The translations under genes were made by a program, and so were the position numbers. From assembly GCA_040218795.1 (NCBI GenBank), contig JAVJQT010000007.1:124001-188000 (forward strand): 64,000 nt of DNA, given 5' to 3'. A model generated the notes under the pieces. The model was given only the letters and a program-made list of their open reading frames with translations, searched no databases and was not told where the DNA came from. The DNA comes from CCMP332 sp040218795 (GTDB lineage Bacteria; Bacteroidota; Bacteroidia; Cytophagales; CCMP332). Every line of letters begins with the position of its first letter. Within the stretch, counting starts at the first letter, position 1. This document shows, piece after piece, positions 34,940-43,849 of this stretch.

Positions 34940-36212
34940 TATTTTCATTTTTGCTCTAAGCCTATTTGGGTATTCCCATGGGCAAAAATGTGCTACAACT
35001 TACAGAGATTCCATTGCCCTTCAAACTAATCCGAATTATCTCAAACAAAGAATTGAAAGAATTGCAAGATCCACAACTGTAGAAAAGTTAAGTGATGGGC
35101 TTAAACATACGCTTTTGTATATTCCTACAGTCGTACATGTCATTCACACATCGGAAGCGGGAATTATCTCAGATGACCCTAATATTGGAAATATTTCCAA
35201 AGAACAGATTATGTCTCAGATCGAAGTTCTCAACCAGGACTACAGAAGAAAATTTGGCAGCCCGGGTTTTAATGATTTACCCGAAGGTGCAGACATGGAA
35301 ATAGAATTTTGCCTGGCGAAACTGGATCCACAGGGACAAGCAACGGATGGGATTACAAGAAATTACAGACCTAAAGAGGAATACGATGCGAGCGCAGATG
35401 ATGGAGAAATAAAAGGAATTGTCCATTGGCCTGCCGATCAATACATGAATGTTTATGTTGTGCCGCGATTGAGCGATAATTTTCTCGGATATGCAAGTTT
35501 TCCTGAAGACCCAAGGGAAACAGATGGAATCGTTATGTCAAACAGGTATTTTGGAAATCGCACAGGTACTTCAATCGATGCATTTGCATTTCCCTATAAT
35601 CGCGGAAGAACCATGACCCACGAAGTTGGGCATTGGCTCGGACTGGTGCACATTTGGGGAGATGGAAATTGCGCCGTGGATGACGGTTGCGATGATACTC
35701 CGGATTCAGATGCGGGTAATTTTGGATGCGATACTACACATGAATCCTGTGGAAGCCCGGATATGGTTCGAAATTACATGGACTATTCCGATGATCATTG
35801 TTTCAATATTTTCTCCCAATGTCAAAAACTTATTACCAGAAATATTTTTGATGCCAACCTGCCCAATAATAGAAGTTCATTTTTGCTGTCAAGCCTGACA
35901 GGTTCCATCAATTGTGATCTCGGACAGGATACCACAGACAATAACCCAATTAGGGAAAATGTAAAAATTGGGACCATCGATCAGGTGGAAGGCCGATATC
36001 TGATCTTTAATCTCGACCCGGGAACAGATTACAATATCACGATTTTTAACCTGCAGGGAAAACGTCTGGAAAATGCATTTATACGCTCAAATGCATTTGG
36101 TGAAATTCAGTTTGCGCTGAGTGCAGAAAGAAGAGGGATATATATTATGAAAATCCATTATAAAAATGGAGATACCCAGCGTTTCAAGATTTACGGACCT
36201 TTAAAACCATGA
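34911..36212 (+). CDS. Secreted M43 zinc metalloprotease (cytophagalysin/pappalysin type)
   Basis: A 433-residue exported protease (signal ending GYSHGQ). The zinc motif is MTHEVGHWLGLVHIWG, a full HExxHxxGxxH, with the downstream Met-turn region RNYMDYSDDHC; Cys residues around it (DGCDDTPDS, NFGCDTTHESCG) match M43B. A C-terminal about 80-residue beta domain ending KNGDTQRFKIYG resembles a divergent T9SS sorting domain, so export through SprA is likely. The start lies inside phoH (29 bp overlap) and the stop overlaps the next ATG. Confidence 0.92.
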   Translation: MTSRVKKKISIFIFALSLFGYSHGQKCATTYRDSIALQTNPNYLKQRIERIARSTTVEKLSDGLKHTLLYIPTVVHVIHTSEAGIISDDPNIGNISKEQIMSQIEVLNQDYRRKFGSPGFNDLPEGADMEIEFCLAKLDPQGQATDGITRNYRPKEEYDASADDGEIKGIVHWPADQYMNVYVVPRLSDNFLGYASFPEDPRETDGIVMSNRYFGNRTGTSIDAFAFPYNRGRTMTHEVGHWLGLVHIWGDGNCAVDDGCDDTPDSDAGNFGCDTTHESCGSPDMVRNYMDYSDDHCFNIFSQCQKLITRNIFDANLPNNRSSFLLSSLTGSINCDLGQDTTDNNPIRENVKIGTIDQVEGRYLIFNLDPGTDYNITIFNLQGKRLENAFIRSNAFGEIQFALSAERRGIYIMKIHYKNGDTQRFKIYGPLKP

Positions 36213-36643
36213 TAGAAGTAATACAGGCTTCAATGGACAGCCCGGACTATCAATTCTGTCTTGAAATCCGCAAGAAAGTATTTGTTGATGAACAAAAGGT
36301 GGCTTTAGAAGATGAAGTGGATGAATTTGAAAAAGAGGCCCGACATTTTTTAGCCAGATACAATGAACAAGCCGTTGGAGCAGCGCGTTGGAGGGAATTG
36401 GAAAATTATATTAAACTCGAACGTTTTGCGGTTTTGAAAGAATTCAGAAATAAAAAAATTGGATCTGCCCTTGTTGAATCCGTTTTGAAGGACATAGAAG
36501 AAATCATTAAAAAACCTGCAAAATTACTTTTGCATTCTCAACTCGATGCCATACCGCTTTATCTCAAATTTGGCTTTGAAATCGAAGGAGAAATTTTTGA
36601 GGAGTGCGGCATTCTACATAAAACCATGACAAGGATGTTATGA
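36209..36643 (+). CDS. GNAT family N-acetyltransferase (ElaA-like)
   Basis: A 144-residue GNAT protein: EIRKKVFVDEQKVALEDEVDEFE at the start, the acetyl-CoA loop region LERFAVLKEFRNKKIGSALVESVL, and HSQLDAIPLYLKFGFEIEGEIFEECGI at the end. The VFVDEQ...DE.D pattern is that of the ElaA-like branch. The acceptor is unknown. It is joined to both neighbours by ATGA overlaps, so it is translationally coupled in the operon. Confidence 0.92.
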   Translation: MIEVIQASMDSPDYQFCLEIRKKVFVDEQKVALEDEVDEFEKEARHFLARYNEQAVGAARWRELENYIKLERFAVLKEFRNKKIGSALVESVLKDIEEIIKKPAKLLLHSQLDAIPLYLKFGFEIEGEIFEECGILHKTMTRML

Positions 36644-38712
36644 TATCGGGCTTTGCCTGGATGCCATTTCCCATACTCAGGTATGTCCTGTTTTTTATTT
36701 TGGGAATAGTAAGTTCAGAGTACTTTCCCGGTATCCAAAATGAGTTTATTATTCTGTCTTTTGTCGGAATCGCAATCTTCAACCTCCTTCTAAACTTTCT
36801 AAAAATCCAGCATTTAACACTTTTTTTAAGAGGTTTTGGGTTTTTAGCCATGCTATTTCTTTTTGGACTATTCGTTCAAAAATATTCAAACCGATACATT
36901 TCAGATAATCAGAGGGTTACGGAAGTCCTGAGCGCTGAAGGAATAGCCGGAATTATCATTTCGGAGTCCAAAGAAACGGACAAAACCACCAGATATCTTT
37001 TAAAAGTAGAACAAATTAAAAGTGGTGATAATAGCATCGATGTTAATTTCAAAACCTTACTGTATCTCAAGAAGTCCGATGTTAAAAAAATGCTTGAGTA
37101 CGGTGACCTGGTTTACATTAATAAAACACCAAAAAGAATAGAAGGCCCAAAAAATCCGGAAAGCTTTGATTATGCTTCATTTATGAGGAGAAAAGGCTTC
37201 CTATTTCAGGTATTTGCAAAGAAAAACGATGTACTCATTTTAGAAAAGGATAAAGGCAATCCGCTTATTAAAATGGCATTAAAAATTAGAAATTATTTTC
37301 AATTCGTACTTGAGGATAACATTTCAAATCCGGATAATTTACACATAGCGAAGGCATTAATATTAGGACAGAAAGATGATCTGCCAATTGAAGTAAGAGA
37401 AGCCTTTGCCGATGCCGGGGCCATTCATGTTTTAGCAGTTTCAGGCCTGCATGTGGGTATAATTTATCAGATTCTTATTTACCTCTTATCATTTTTAAAC
37501 AAGCTTAAATACGGCAGACAAAGCTTATTTTTTATTACAGTCATGGTACTTTTTGCCTATGCTGCCATAACAGGTTTTTCACCTTCCGTGAGCAGAGCGG
37601 TCATTATGTTTTCAACCCTTGCTTTATCAAAATTAATTAACAGGCGATCCGACATTTACAATAACCTTGCTCTGGCCGCATTTATTATTTTGATCATTGA
37701 TCCAATGATGATTTTTGATTTGGGATTTCAGCTGTCTTTTCTTGCGGTATTGAGCATAGTTTTCTTTTACCCTTATTTTACAAATAAAGTAGAAATCAGC
37801 AATTCGATGCTGGATAAAATGTATAAACTGAGCGCTGTTTCTCTGGCTGCACAAATAGGAACAGTGCCAATCACGCTCTACTATTTTCATCAGTTTCCCA
37901 ATCTTTTTATGCTCAGTAATTTTATTGTCATTCCATTTGCCGGCATTATTTTGAGTTTGGGTATCGCCTTGCTCGCTTTTCATTTTCTGGAATTTTTTAA
38001 AGGCTTAATCGCCTATGTGCTCGATTTGAGTATTTCGATTTTGAATAAATCCGTCTTTATCATTCAGGAATTGCCCTATTCAGTTTCAAAAGCACTTTAT
38101 TTTGATCATTGGCAATTTGTAATTAGCCTATTAATTCTGACATCCCTTATTCTAATCCTAAGATATCGTCAAAAGCGATTTGCCTATTTACTTTTAATCT
38201 TTATCAGTTGTTTTGGAGGCTATCACTGGTATTTAAACTACCATTTTTCCAATCAAAAGGAATTTATTCTATTTAGTGAAAAAGACAATGATCATGTGGC
38301 TCTGGTCAATGGTAAAAATCTTCAAATAGATATTGACACAGATCAAATGGAACAAAGTAATTTCTGGAAATACAGTCTTTCCGCCTATTCCAGAGAAAAA
38401 GGAATTGAAAAAATAACTTCACCCCAATCGGATTTTTTTAAGGCCATGCCATCCTATGATTGCTGGTTTTACGATGATATGATTCTACTTAAGCCCAAAA
38501 AAAAGATAGAATTCTCAAAAGATGTAGATTATTTGATAATCGATTCAATAAATGCAGAAATGGCACTTCAATCCGATTTTAATCCTGTTAAAGGTTTTAT
38601 TTTAGGTAATAATATTCCTTACTTTATTAGATTGAAGATAATTAAGGAATTGAAAGAAAAGAATAAGGCCTTTCACGATCTCAGGTCGGAGGGAGCGCTT
38701 GTACTAAAATAA
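36640..38712 (+). CDS. comEC: ComEC/Rec2 family competence protein (no intact metallo-beta-lactamase domain)
   Basis: A 690-residue multi-span membrane protein. The N-terminal region (DUF4131-like) has three helices and then the IEGPKNPESFDYASFMRRKG segment. The Competence domain follows with HVLAVSGLHVGIIYQ and TGFSPSVSRAVIMF, typical of the DNA-uptake channel ComEC. The last about 140 residues are soluble but lack the HxHxDH metal motif of the beta-lactamase-like domain found in longer ComEC proteins. It suggests capacity for DNA uptake. It starts in an ATGA overlap. Confidence 0.92.
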   Translation: MISGFAWMPFPILRYVLFFILGIVSSEYFPGIQNEFIILSFVGIAIFNLLLNFLKIQHLTLFLRGFGFLAMLFLFGLFVQKYSNRYISDNQRVTEVLSAEGIAGIIISESKETDKTTRYLLKVEQIKSGDNSIDVNFKTLLYLKKSDVKKMLEYGDLVYINKTPKRIEGPKNPESFDYASFMRRKGFLFQVFAKKNDVLILEKDKGNPLIKMALKIRNYFQFVLEDNISNPDNLHIAKALILGQKDDLPIEVREAFADAGAIHVLAVSGLHVGIIYQILIYLLSFLNKLKYGRQSLFFITVMVLFAYAAITGFSPSVSRAVIMFSTLALSKLINRRSDIYNNLALAAFIILIIDPMMIFDLGFQLSFLAVLSIVFFYPYFTNKVEISNSMLDKMYKLSAVSLAAQIGTVPITLYYFHQFPNLFMLSNFIVIPFAGIILSLGIALLAFHFLEFFKGLIAYVLDLSISILNKSVFIIQELPYSVSKALYFDHWQFVISLLILTSLILILRYRQKRFAYLLLIFISCFGGYHWYLNYHFSNQKEFILFSEKDNDHVALVNGKNLQIDIDTDQMEQSNFWKYSLSAYSREKGIEKITSPQSDFFKAMPSYDCWFYDDMILLKPKKKIEFSKDVDYLIIDSINAEMALQSDFNPVKGFILGNNIPYFIRLKIIKELKEKNKAFHDLRSEGALVLK

Positions 38713-38713
38713 A

Positions 38714-39481
38714 ATGATCACTACTACTACGTCTGACCGGATAGGTATAATGACTTTAAACCGTCCTGAAAAAAGAAATGCACTCAGTGCAGAAATGGTT
38801 TCTCATATTAAAAATGGCTTAAACCAATTATTAGAGGACGATAAGGTAAAAGTCATCATATTAAAAGCAAAAGGTGAGGCCTTTTGTGCCGGTGCTGATC
38901 TTGCTTATCTCAAGGAGCTCCGGAACAATTCCTTTGATGAAAATCTCGCTGATTCTCAGCATCTGAGAGGTTTATTTCAAATGATTTACGATTCTCCAAA
39001 AATTGTCATAGCACAGGTTGAAGGTCCTGCAATTGCCGGTGGTGCGGGGCTTGCAAGCATTTGTGATTTTGTATTTGCGGTTCCTGAAATGAAAATGGCT
39101 TATACAGAAGTGAGAATAGGATTTGTACCCGCTCTTGTCATGGTTTTTCTTTTGAGAAAAATAGGCGAGGGGAGAGCCAGACATCTTTTGCTTTCCGGTG
39201 AAATGATCGATGCGGAAAAGGCTCTAAAATGGGGAATTATCAATGATGTAATCGACAAAAATGAAATTGACAATAAAGTCATGGAATTTGCATCAAAACT
39301 TGTCAATAAAAATGCCGGCAGTTCTATGGCCATGACAAAAGCAATGATTGCAAAAATTTCCGGTATGAATTTGAATGAAGCCCTGGACTTCGCCGCAGCT
39401 CAAAATGCAAAAGCGAGGGAAAATGAAGATTGTAAAAAAGGTATATCCGCATTTCTCAATAAGGAAAAGATCTCATGGTAA
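38714..39481 (+). CDS. Enoyl-CoA hydratase/isomerase family protein
   Basis: A 255-residue crotonase-fold enzyme: LNRPEKRNALSAEM, oxyanion-hole segments KGEAFCAGADLAYL and GPAIAGGAGLASICDFVFA, and a conserved Glu in YTEVRIGFVPA. It probably hydrates an enoyl- or methylglutaconyl-CoA; the exact substrate is uncertain. It begins 1 bp after the comEC stop, an unexpected operon partner, and its stop lies inside the next gene (7 bp overlap). Confidence 0.92.
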   Translation: MITTTTSDRIGIMTLNRPEKRNALSAEMVSHIKNGLNQLLEDDKVKVIILKAKGEAFCAGADLAYLKELRNNSFDENLADSQHLRGLFQMIYDSPKIVIAQVEGPAIAGGAGLASICDFVFAVPEMKMAYTEVRIGFVPALVMVFLLRKIGEGRARHLLLSGEMIDAEKALKWGIINDVIDKNEIDNKVMEFASKLVNKNAGSSMAMTKAMIAKISGMNLNEALDFAAAQNAKARENEDCKKGISAFLNKEKISW

Positions 39482-41418
39482 AATCTTTCAAATTATTTAA
39501 CATATTGCTTTCATCAGCATTTCTCCTCTTGCTTTATTCTGATAATTTAATAGGGCAGGTCCTCGAGGGAGAATATACCAATCTGGTGAACAGAAAAGGA
39601 ACAGTAAAAGCAGAATACAAAATTATTGATGAAGACACCGTATTTGACGGGGCATTTCATTTTGTGATTAAACAGGATTTAAAGGACGGGCATCGCTTTA
39701 TAAAAGAAACCTATATAGGCCAGTACGAAAATGGCTATAAAATGGGAAAATGGGAATACGATCAATTGGATTTGAGCTACAGCGTGCAGGATATTGAGAA
39801 CGAGGAAATTAAAATGATCTATTGGGGTAAAAAAGAAATCACCGATGCCAAATATGTTAAAGGCGTCCCCGATGGTTTGTGGAGTTATGCATTTTATCAC
39901 ATAGATTCAGCCGGCGATCAAAGCGTTGAAAAAGTTGGGTCTCTGCGTTTTCAGAATGGAAAACCCTTTGGCGATTTTGCCTTTAAAAGTCTGAAATCAC
40001 CCCGATACGAATTGGATGGAAAATTCGATTCCCTTGGGAGACTGGACGGCTATTGGGAATTGCACTATTTTACCGACAGTATCGAGATTCAGGAGACCAG
40101 AGATTACAACGATGGATTTTTATTAACACTAATTCGAAAAAATAAAAAAACAGGTGCAATAATGGATTCTCTTGTGTATGAAGAGGTGATCAATAAACTC
40201 AGCACCGGGATTGTCAGTAAGGCCAGTGAAAATTTTGACGTGCTCTTCGATGATGGATTTTTATTGGAATCGCCCTATCTCAAACAACAAAAAAGTGGTA
40301 ATGAACTCCTAAAAGTAGCGTATAAAGCCTTTTTATGGGCAGATCTGGGTAGAGGGGCACTTGAAGGATCCAGGCATGATTTCAATCCGGGAACGGGCCG
40401 ATTTGAGTACGATTTGCCAAAATCCTTTCTCAAAAATCTTAATGAAATGAGGGAAGACCTCAATGGAATTATTGAAAGATCGGATGAGATGCTCGATGAC
40501 CCCAAATTCTATATCAATTTTCATTTGAGTGAACTCCTTTCAAAATCAGAGGCCATTCTGAGATATGAAAAAGAAAAAGCACAGGGGATTTTAGAACTGG
40601 TAAATTCAAGAGCCGATTCGCTTTATGAGCATATCGACCGCGAAGTCTATTTCTCAAATATTTATAATAAATACATCGATCAAGTTGACACTATTTATTA
40701 CGAATATGACGGTGAGACCAGAAGTATTCTATTGGATGAACGTACAGATAAAGACCTTTCTCCTTTTTACAAATTGGAAGATGCCATTTCCATATTAAAC
40801 GACAGAAGTGAGAAAGCCATGGTTGATATTCGTTCGGAATTTGAAAAAATACTTCAACAACAAAGACTCACCGCATTGGAGCAGGATATTCAATTCAATT
40901 CTAGAAAAATCGAAAACAGTTATACCGAAAAAGGACAAGGCCTGAGTAATGAAATTTATCAGAACTCGATTAAACCATGGACCTCCAACATCATGCAACA
41001 ATACGCAAGTATTGAAGCTATGGATAAGCGGGAAATGGAAGGGAGATTTATTTTAGGGGTACTTGAGGATTTAAAGGTATTAAAGACAAGAATTGACAGC
41101 ATAGAATCTATGGAAAGTGAAATTGATTCTGCCTATACCGAGTATGTTTTTGATCCCTATACCTACAGCCAAAACATTAAAAAGCGTTTGAAAAAAAGAC
41201 TTTATGATGCAGCTGCCATCAGTTATTACAATCACCTAAAATCAGAATTAATAAACGAAAACCACGCCGAGGAAATTTCAAAACACGTGGAAGAAATAGA
41301 AGCTTTACAACAAAGACTCATGGAACTCGCAAGAGAGAATACAAGGAGCCTTGAAAAAAAGCTCAAAAAGACAACAAATCATAAGGACATTAAAAAATTG
41401 TTGGAGCTCGAGGAATGA
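39475..41418 (+). CDS. Exported MORN-like and coiled-coil protein, unknown function
   Basis: A 647-residue protein with a signal peptide (ending LIGQ). Residues about 60-220 carry MORN-like units (GQYENGYKMGKWEY, GVPDGLWSYAF, NGKPFGDFAF, GRLDGYWELHY). The remainder is charged and mostly helical, with heptad-like stretches at about 320-390, 430-500 and 590-645. No enzymatic motif is seen. It is probably a periplasmic or surface scaffold. It overlaps the enoyl-CoA hydratase gene by 7 bp and the DUF2490 gene by an ATGA, so it may act with the latter. Confidence 0.75.
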   Translation: MVKSFKLFNILLSSAFLLLLYSDNLIGQVLEGEYTNLVNRKGTVKAEYKIIDEDTVFDGAFHFVIKQDLKDGHRFIKETYIGQYENGYKMGKWEYDQLDLSYSVQDIENEEIKMIYWGKKEITDAKYVKGVPDGLWSYAFYHIDSAGDQSVEKVGSLRFQNGKPFGDFAFKSLKSPRYELDGKFDSLGRLDGYWELHYFTDSIEIQETRDYNDGFLLTLIRKNKKTGAIMDSLVYEEVINKLSTGIVSKASENFDVLFDDGFLLESPYLKQQKSGNELLKVAYKAFLWADLGRGALEGSRHDFNPGTGRFEYDLPKSFLKNLNEMREDLNGIIERSDEMLDDPKFYINFHLSELLSKSEAILRYEKEKAQGILELVNSRADSLYEHIDREVYFSNIYNKYIDQVDTIYYEYDGETRSILLDERTDKDLSPFYKLEDAISILNDRSEKAMVDIRSEFEKILQQQRLTALEQDIQFNSRKIENSYTEKGQGLSNEIYQNSIKPWTSNIMQQYASIEAMDKREMEGRFILGVLEDLKVLKTRIDSIESMESEIDSAYTEYVFDPYTYSQNIKKRLKKRLYDAAAISYYNHLKSELINENHAEEISKHVEEIEALQQRLMELARENTRSLEKKLKKTTNHKDIKKLLELEE

Positions 41419-42200
41419 GGCAGATTTTACTAATAGCAGTATTACTTTCAATCTTGAATTGTGGATTGTCTTTTGGAGACAGCGGTGAAGAAAGCTCGCT
41501 TCCTCCAAGAGAGATTTTCCATGAAACCGGAATATGGTATGGCTTATATACGAAGTATATGATTGCCAACAAGCTATTCTACTATGGTGAATACCACGTA
41601 AGACGTACCGAGTGGAATACGCACATGAATAAATTGTATCTGCGATTTGGTCTGGCTTATTTGATAAACCCTAGTTTGGAAATTACCGCCGGTTTTGTCA
41701 ATCCTTATTCATGGTATCAGGTTGAGAGCAGAGAACTGGAAGACCGCGTTGTACCCGAATTCAGATTTTGGCAACAGTTTTTATTTGTACAGGAAGTAGG
41801 AAGGTTAAAACTGTATCATCAATTCAGATTCGAAGAACGATGGAAACGCGATCATTTTAAAGGCGAGCCCTATCATTTTTCTCAACGCTACAGATATAAG
41901 TTTACCATTTACACGCCTTTGAATCACAATCATATTCAAAACAAAACAGTATTTCTCGCACAAAACGCAGAAATTTTTATTCAATCGGGCAAAAAAATTA
42001 TTTATAACAATCTAGAGGAAATTCGGGTTTTTAACGGAATCGGTTATCTCCTCAATAACAACTGGCAATTTCAATTGGGTTATGCATGGCATTACGCTCA
42101 AAGATCGGAAGGGTATAAATTCCGCCATCAGGATATTGTAAGAATGTCGGTGTACCACAATATGGATTTAAGAAGGAACAAAGGCCCAAACCCTCATTAA
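41415..42200 (+). CDS. DUF2490 family outer-membrane-like protein
   Basis: A 261-residue exported protein (signal ending near GLSFGD). Alternating hydrophobic beta strands rich in Tyr, Arg and Trp (LYLRFGLAYLINPSLEITAGF, RFWQQFLFVQEVGRLKLYHQFRFEERW) match DUF2490, thought to be a small outer-membrane beta-barrel. It ends the operon that starts at phoH. Function is unknown. Confidence 0.85.
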   Translation: MRQILLIAVLLSILNCGLSFGDSGEESSLPPREIFHETGIWYGLYTKYMIANKLFYYGEYHVRRTEWNTHMNKLYLRFGLAYLINPSLEITAGFVNPYSWYQVESRELEDRVVPEFRFWQQFLFVQEVGRLKLYHQFRFEERWKRDHFKGEPYHFSQRYRYKFTIYTPLNHNHIQNKTVFLAQNAEIFIQSGKKIIYNNLEEIRVFNGIGYLLNNNWQFQLGYAWHYAQRSEGYKFRHQDIVRMSVYHNMDLRRNKGPNPH

Positions 42201-42206
42201 AAGTTA

Positions 42207-42671
42207 TTATTTCGACTTACGCAGTTTTAAGACTATCAGCGATTTTATACTAATGCAGGTATCTCCTGATTGGTCTTTGCCCTCAACTGTATGCCAACGG
42301 GAAAATTTTCCATCTTTAAATAATTCTTCCATGGCCTCGGCGATTTCTTTTTCACTGATTTTGTATTGGAACAGGATACTTGTTGATGCGGGCTTATGAT
42401 ACTCGACTTCAGCCTTTTTTAGCCATGCCTCAGTATTAATGTCTTGTTGATGAAGGCATTGCCAATATAAAAGGGCCGGATATGGATCTGCGGCGCTGTA
42501 CAAGGTGCCTCCAAAAATACTGCCCTGAAGATTTTTATTTAGAATGGATTTTTTGATTTTAATATCTACTTCCCGAAAATCATCGCTTAACCTGGAAATT
42601 ACGATTCGGTTAAGAAGATTGGGTGGATACAAATTCATAAACCACCTTGCAGCCCAGGGTTTGAGTTTCAT
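42207..42671 (-). CDS. DUF4442 hotdog-fold protein, thioesterase-like
   Basis: A 154-residue protein: FMNLYPPNLLNRIVISRLSDDFREVDIKIKKS, then NLQGSIFGGTLYSAADPYPALLYW. This is the DUF4442 (YiiD C-terminal-like) branch of the hotdog fold, which contains acyl-CoA thioesterase-like proteins. The acyl substrate is unknown. It is convergent with the DUF2490 gene (6 bp gap) and starts 9 bp after the cytochrome oxidase subunit gene. Confidence 0.82.
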   Translation of the reverse strand: MKLKPWAARWFMNLYPPNLLNRIVISRLSDDFREVDIKIKKSILNKNLQGSIFGGTLYSAADPYPALLYWQCLHQQDINTEAWLKKAEVEYHKPASTSILFQYKISEKEIAEAMEELFKDGKFSRWHTVEGKDQSGDTCISIKSLIVLKLRKSK

Positions 42672-42680
42672 AAATCTATT

Positions 42681-43304
42681 CTAAAATGTAAAGAAAAGAT
42701 AAAGAAAAATCAGAAGCCATATTCCCGCCATGTAATGCCAGAAAAGAAACAATACTTCAAGACGTGTTTTCTCATATGGGTTTGAAAAAAACACCAATTC
42801 CTGTACATTATCCTTAGTTTTTCTCCCAATGACGGCGAAGGAATAAATCAAAAATGCAAAACCGATCAGTAGGTGAAGCATGTGTAATCCCGTAAGTACA
42901 TACATAAAGGAAGAGGAAGGATGACCATCAAAAAATAAACCTCTATTGTACATCTCAATCCATGAATAGCATTGAAAAGAAAGGAAAAGTGCTGAGAGTA
43001 CAATTGTCAGCCCGAGATATTTTAATAAATTTTTAGTGTTTTCCGATTTTAAAGTTTGTTCGGCCCGGAATGCTGTAAATGAGGCAGCAAGTATCAAAAA
43101 GGTGCTAATTAAAAATGATTTCGGAAGATTGAACACCTGACCATCCGTATGCTTATGCAAAACAGAAAAGGCAATTAATAAAAAGGTAAAAATTAAAAAA
43201 CTACCCAGTGCACCCAAAAACAATAACATCTTATAAGGATGTATTCTTTCGATGGTATCTAATGAAAGTTTCTTATCTTTTTGGATAGTATTTTTTTTGC
43301 TCAT
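42681..43304 (-). CDS. Haem-copper oxidase subunit III family protein
   Basis: A 207-residue membrane protein with five predicted helices: HPYKMLLFLGALGSFLIFTFLLI, SFLISTFLILAASFTAFRAE, LGLTIVLSALFLSFQCYSW, SFMYVLTGLHMLHLLIGF, and the last LEVLFLFWHYMAGIWLLIF. The TGLHMLHLL and FWHYM..IW motifs identify cytochrome c oxidase subunit III. No subunit I or II gene is in the window, so it is a detached subunit. It is divergent from the next gene by 18 bp. Confidence 0.88.
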   Translation of the reverse strand: MSKKNTIQKDKKLSLDTIERIHPYKMLLFLGALGSFLIFTFLLIAFSVLHKHTDGQVFNLPKSFLISTFLILAASFTAFRAEQTLKSENTKNLLKYLGLTIVLSALFLSFQCYSWIEMYNRGLFFDGHPSSSFMYVLTGLHMLHLLIGFAFLIYSFAVIGRKTKDNVQELVFFSNPYEKTRLEVLFLFWHYMAGIWLLIFLYLFFTF

Positions 43305-43322
43305 TTATCTCAAAACGATTAA

Positions 43323-43841
43323 ATGCCAAAATCATTTTACAAGTTAAGTCTCTTAATTTTATTTTTCATTATTTATGAAAATTGTCAGGGACAGGAGTAT
43401 CTTGTTTTTGATAAACCCGGCCTGGTAAAAAGAGTTCGTTTTTACCCTAATGACAATTTAGTATTTAGGGCAAATGATTCCCGGACATTTATTAAGGACC
43501 GAATAGTAGATTTTAATGACAATACGATATTATTTGAAAATACGCTGGCTATTAATGTTGACTCGATTCAATACATTAGGGTTAAAAGCAACACTACTTT
43601 TTCAAAGTTCAGATCGGTGATATCAAGTGTAATGATTACAGGAGGTGCAGGATATCTTATTATTGACTCCTTTAATAACGGCATAAACAACAGTGACATT
43701 TTAGATCAAAAAAGTGTAAATGCGAGCGCGATTCTGGTCCTTGCCGGTTTTATTATCAAACCCTGGAAACACAGAAAACATAAAATAGGAAACAATAAAC
43801 GTCTTTATATCATTGATATGGATAAAGGATTGGATTTATAA
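43323..43841 (+). CDS. Exported protein with C-terminal hydrophobic hairpin, unknown function
   Basis: A 172-residue protein with a signal peptide (ending ENCQGQ), a beta-rich domain (about 25-90: VFDKPGLVKRVRFYPNDNLVFRA) and two hydrophobic segments (about 100-118 and 133-147) followed by a basic tail. This layout occurs in other Bacteroidota proteins without a known role. It ends 8 bp before the alcohol dehydrogenase gene and may be co-transcribed with it. Confidence 0.72.
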   Translation: MPKSFYKLSLLILFFIIYENCQGQEYLVFDKPGLVKRVRFYPNDNLVFRANDSRTFIKDRIVDFNDNTILFENTLAINVDSIQYIRVKSNTTFSKFRSVISSVMITGGAGYLIIDSFNNGINNSDILDQKSVNASAILVLAGFIIKPWKHRKHKIGNNKRLYIIDMDKGLDL

Positions 43842-43849
43842 ATTAAAAA

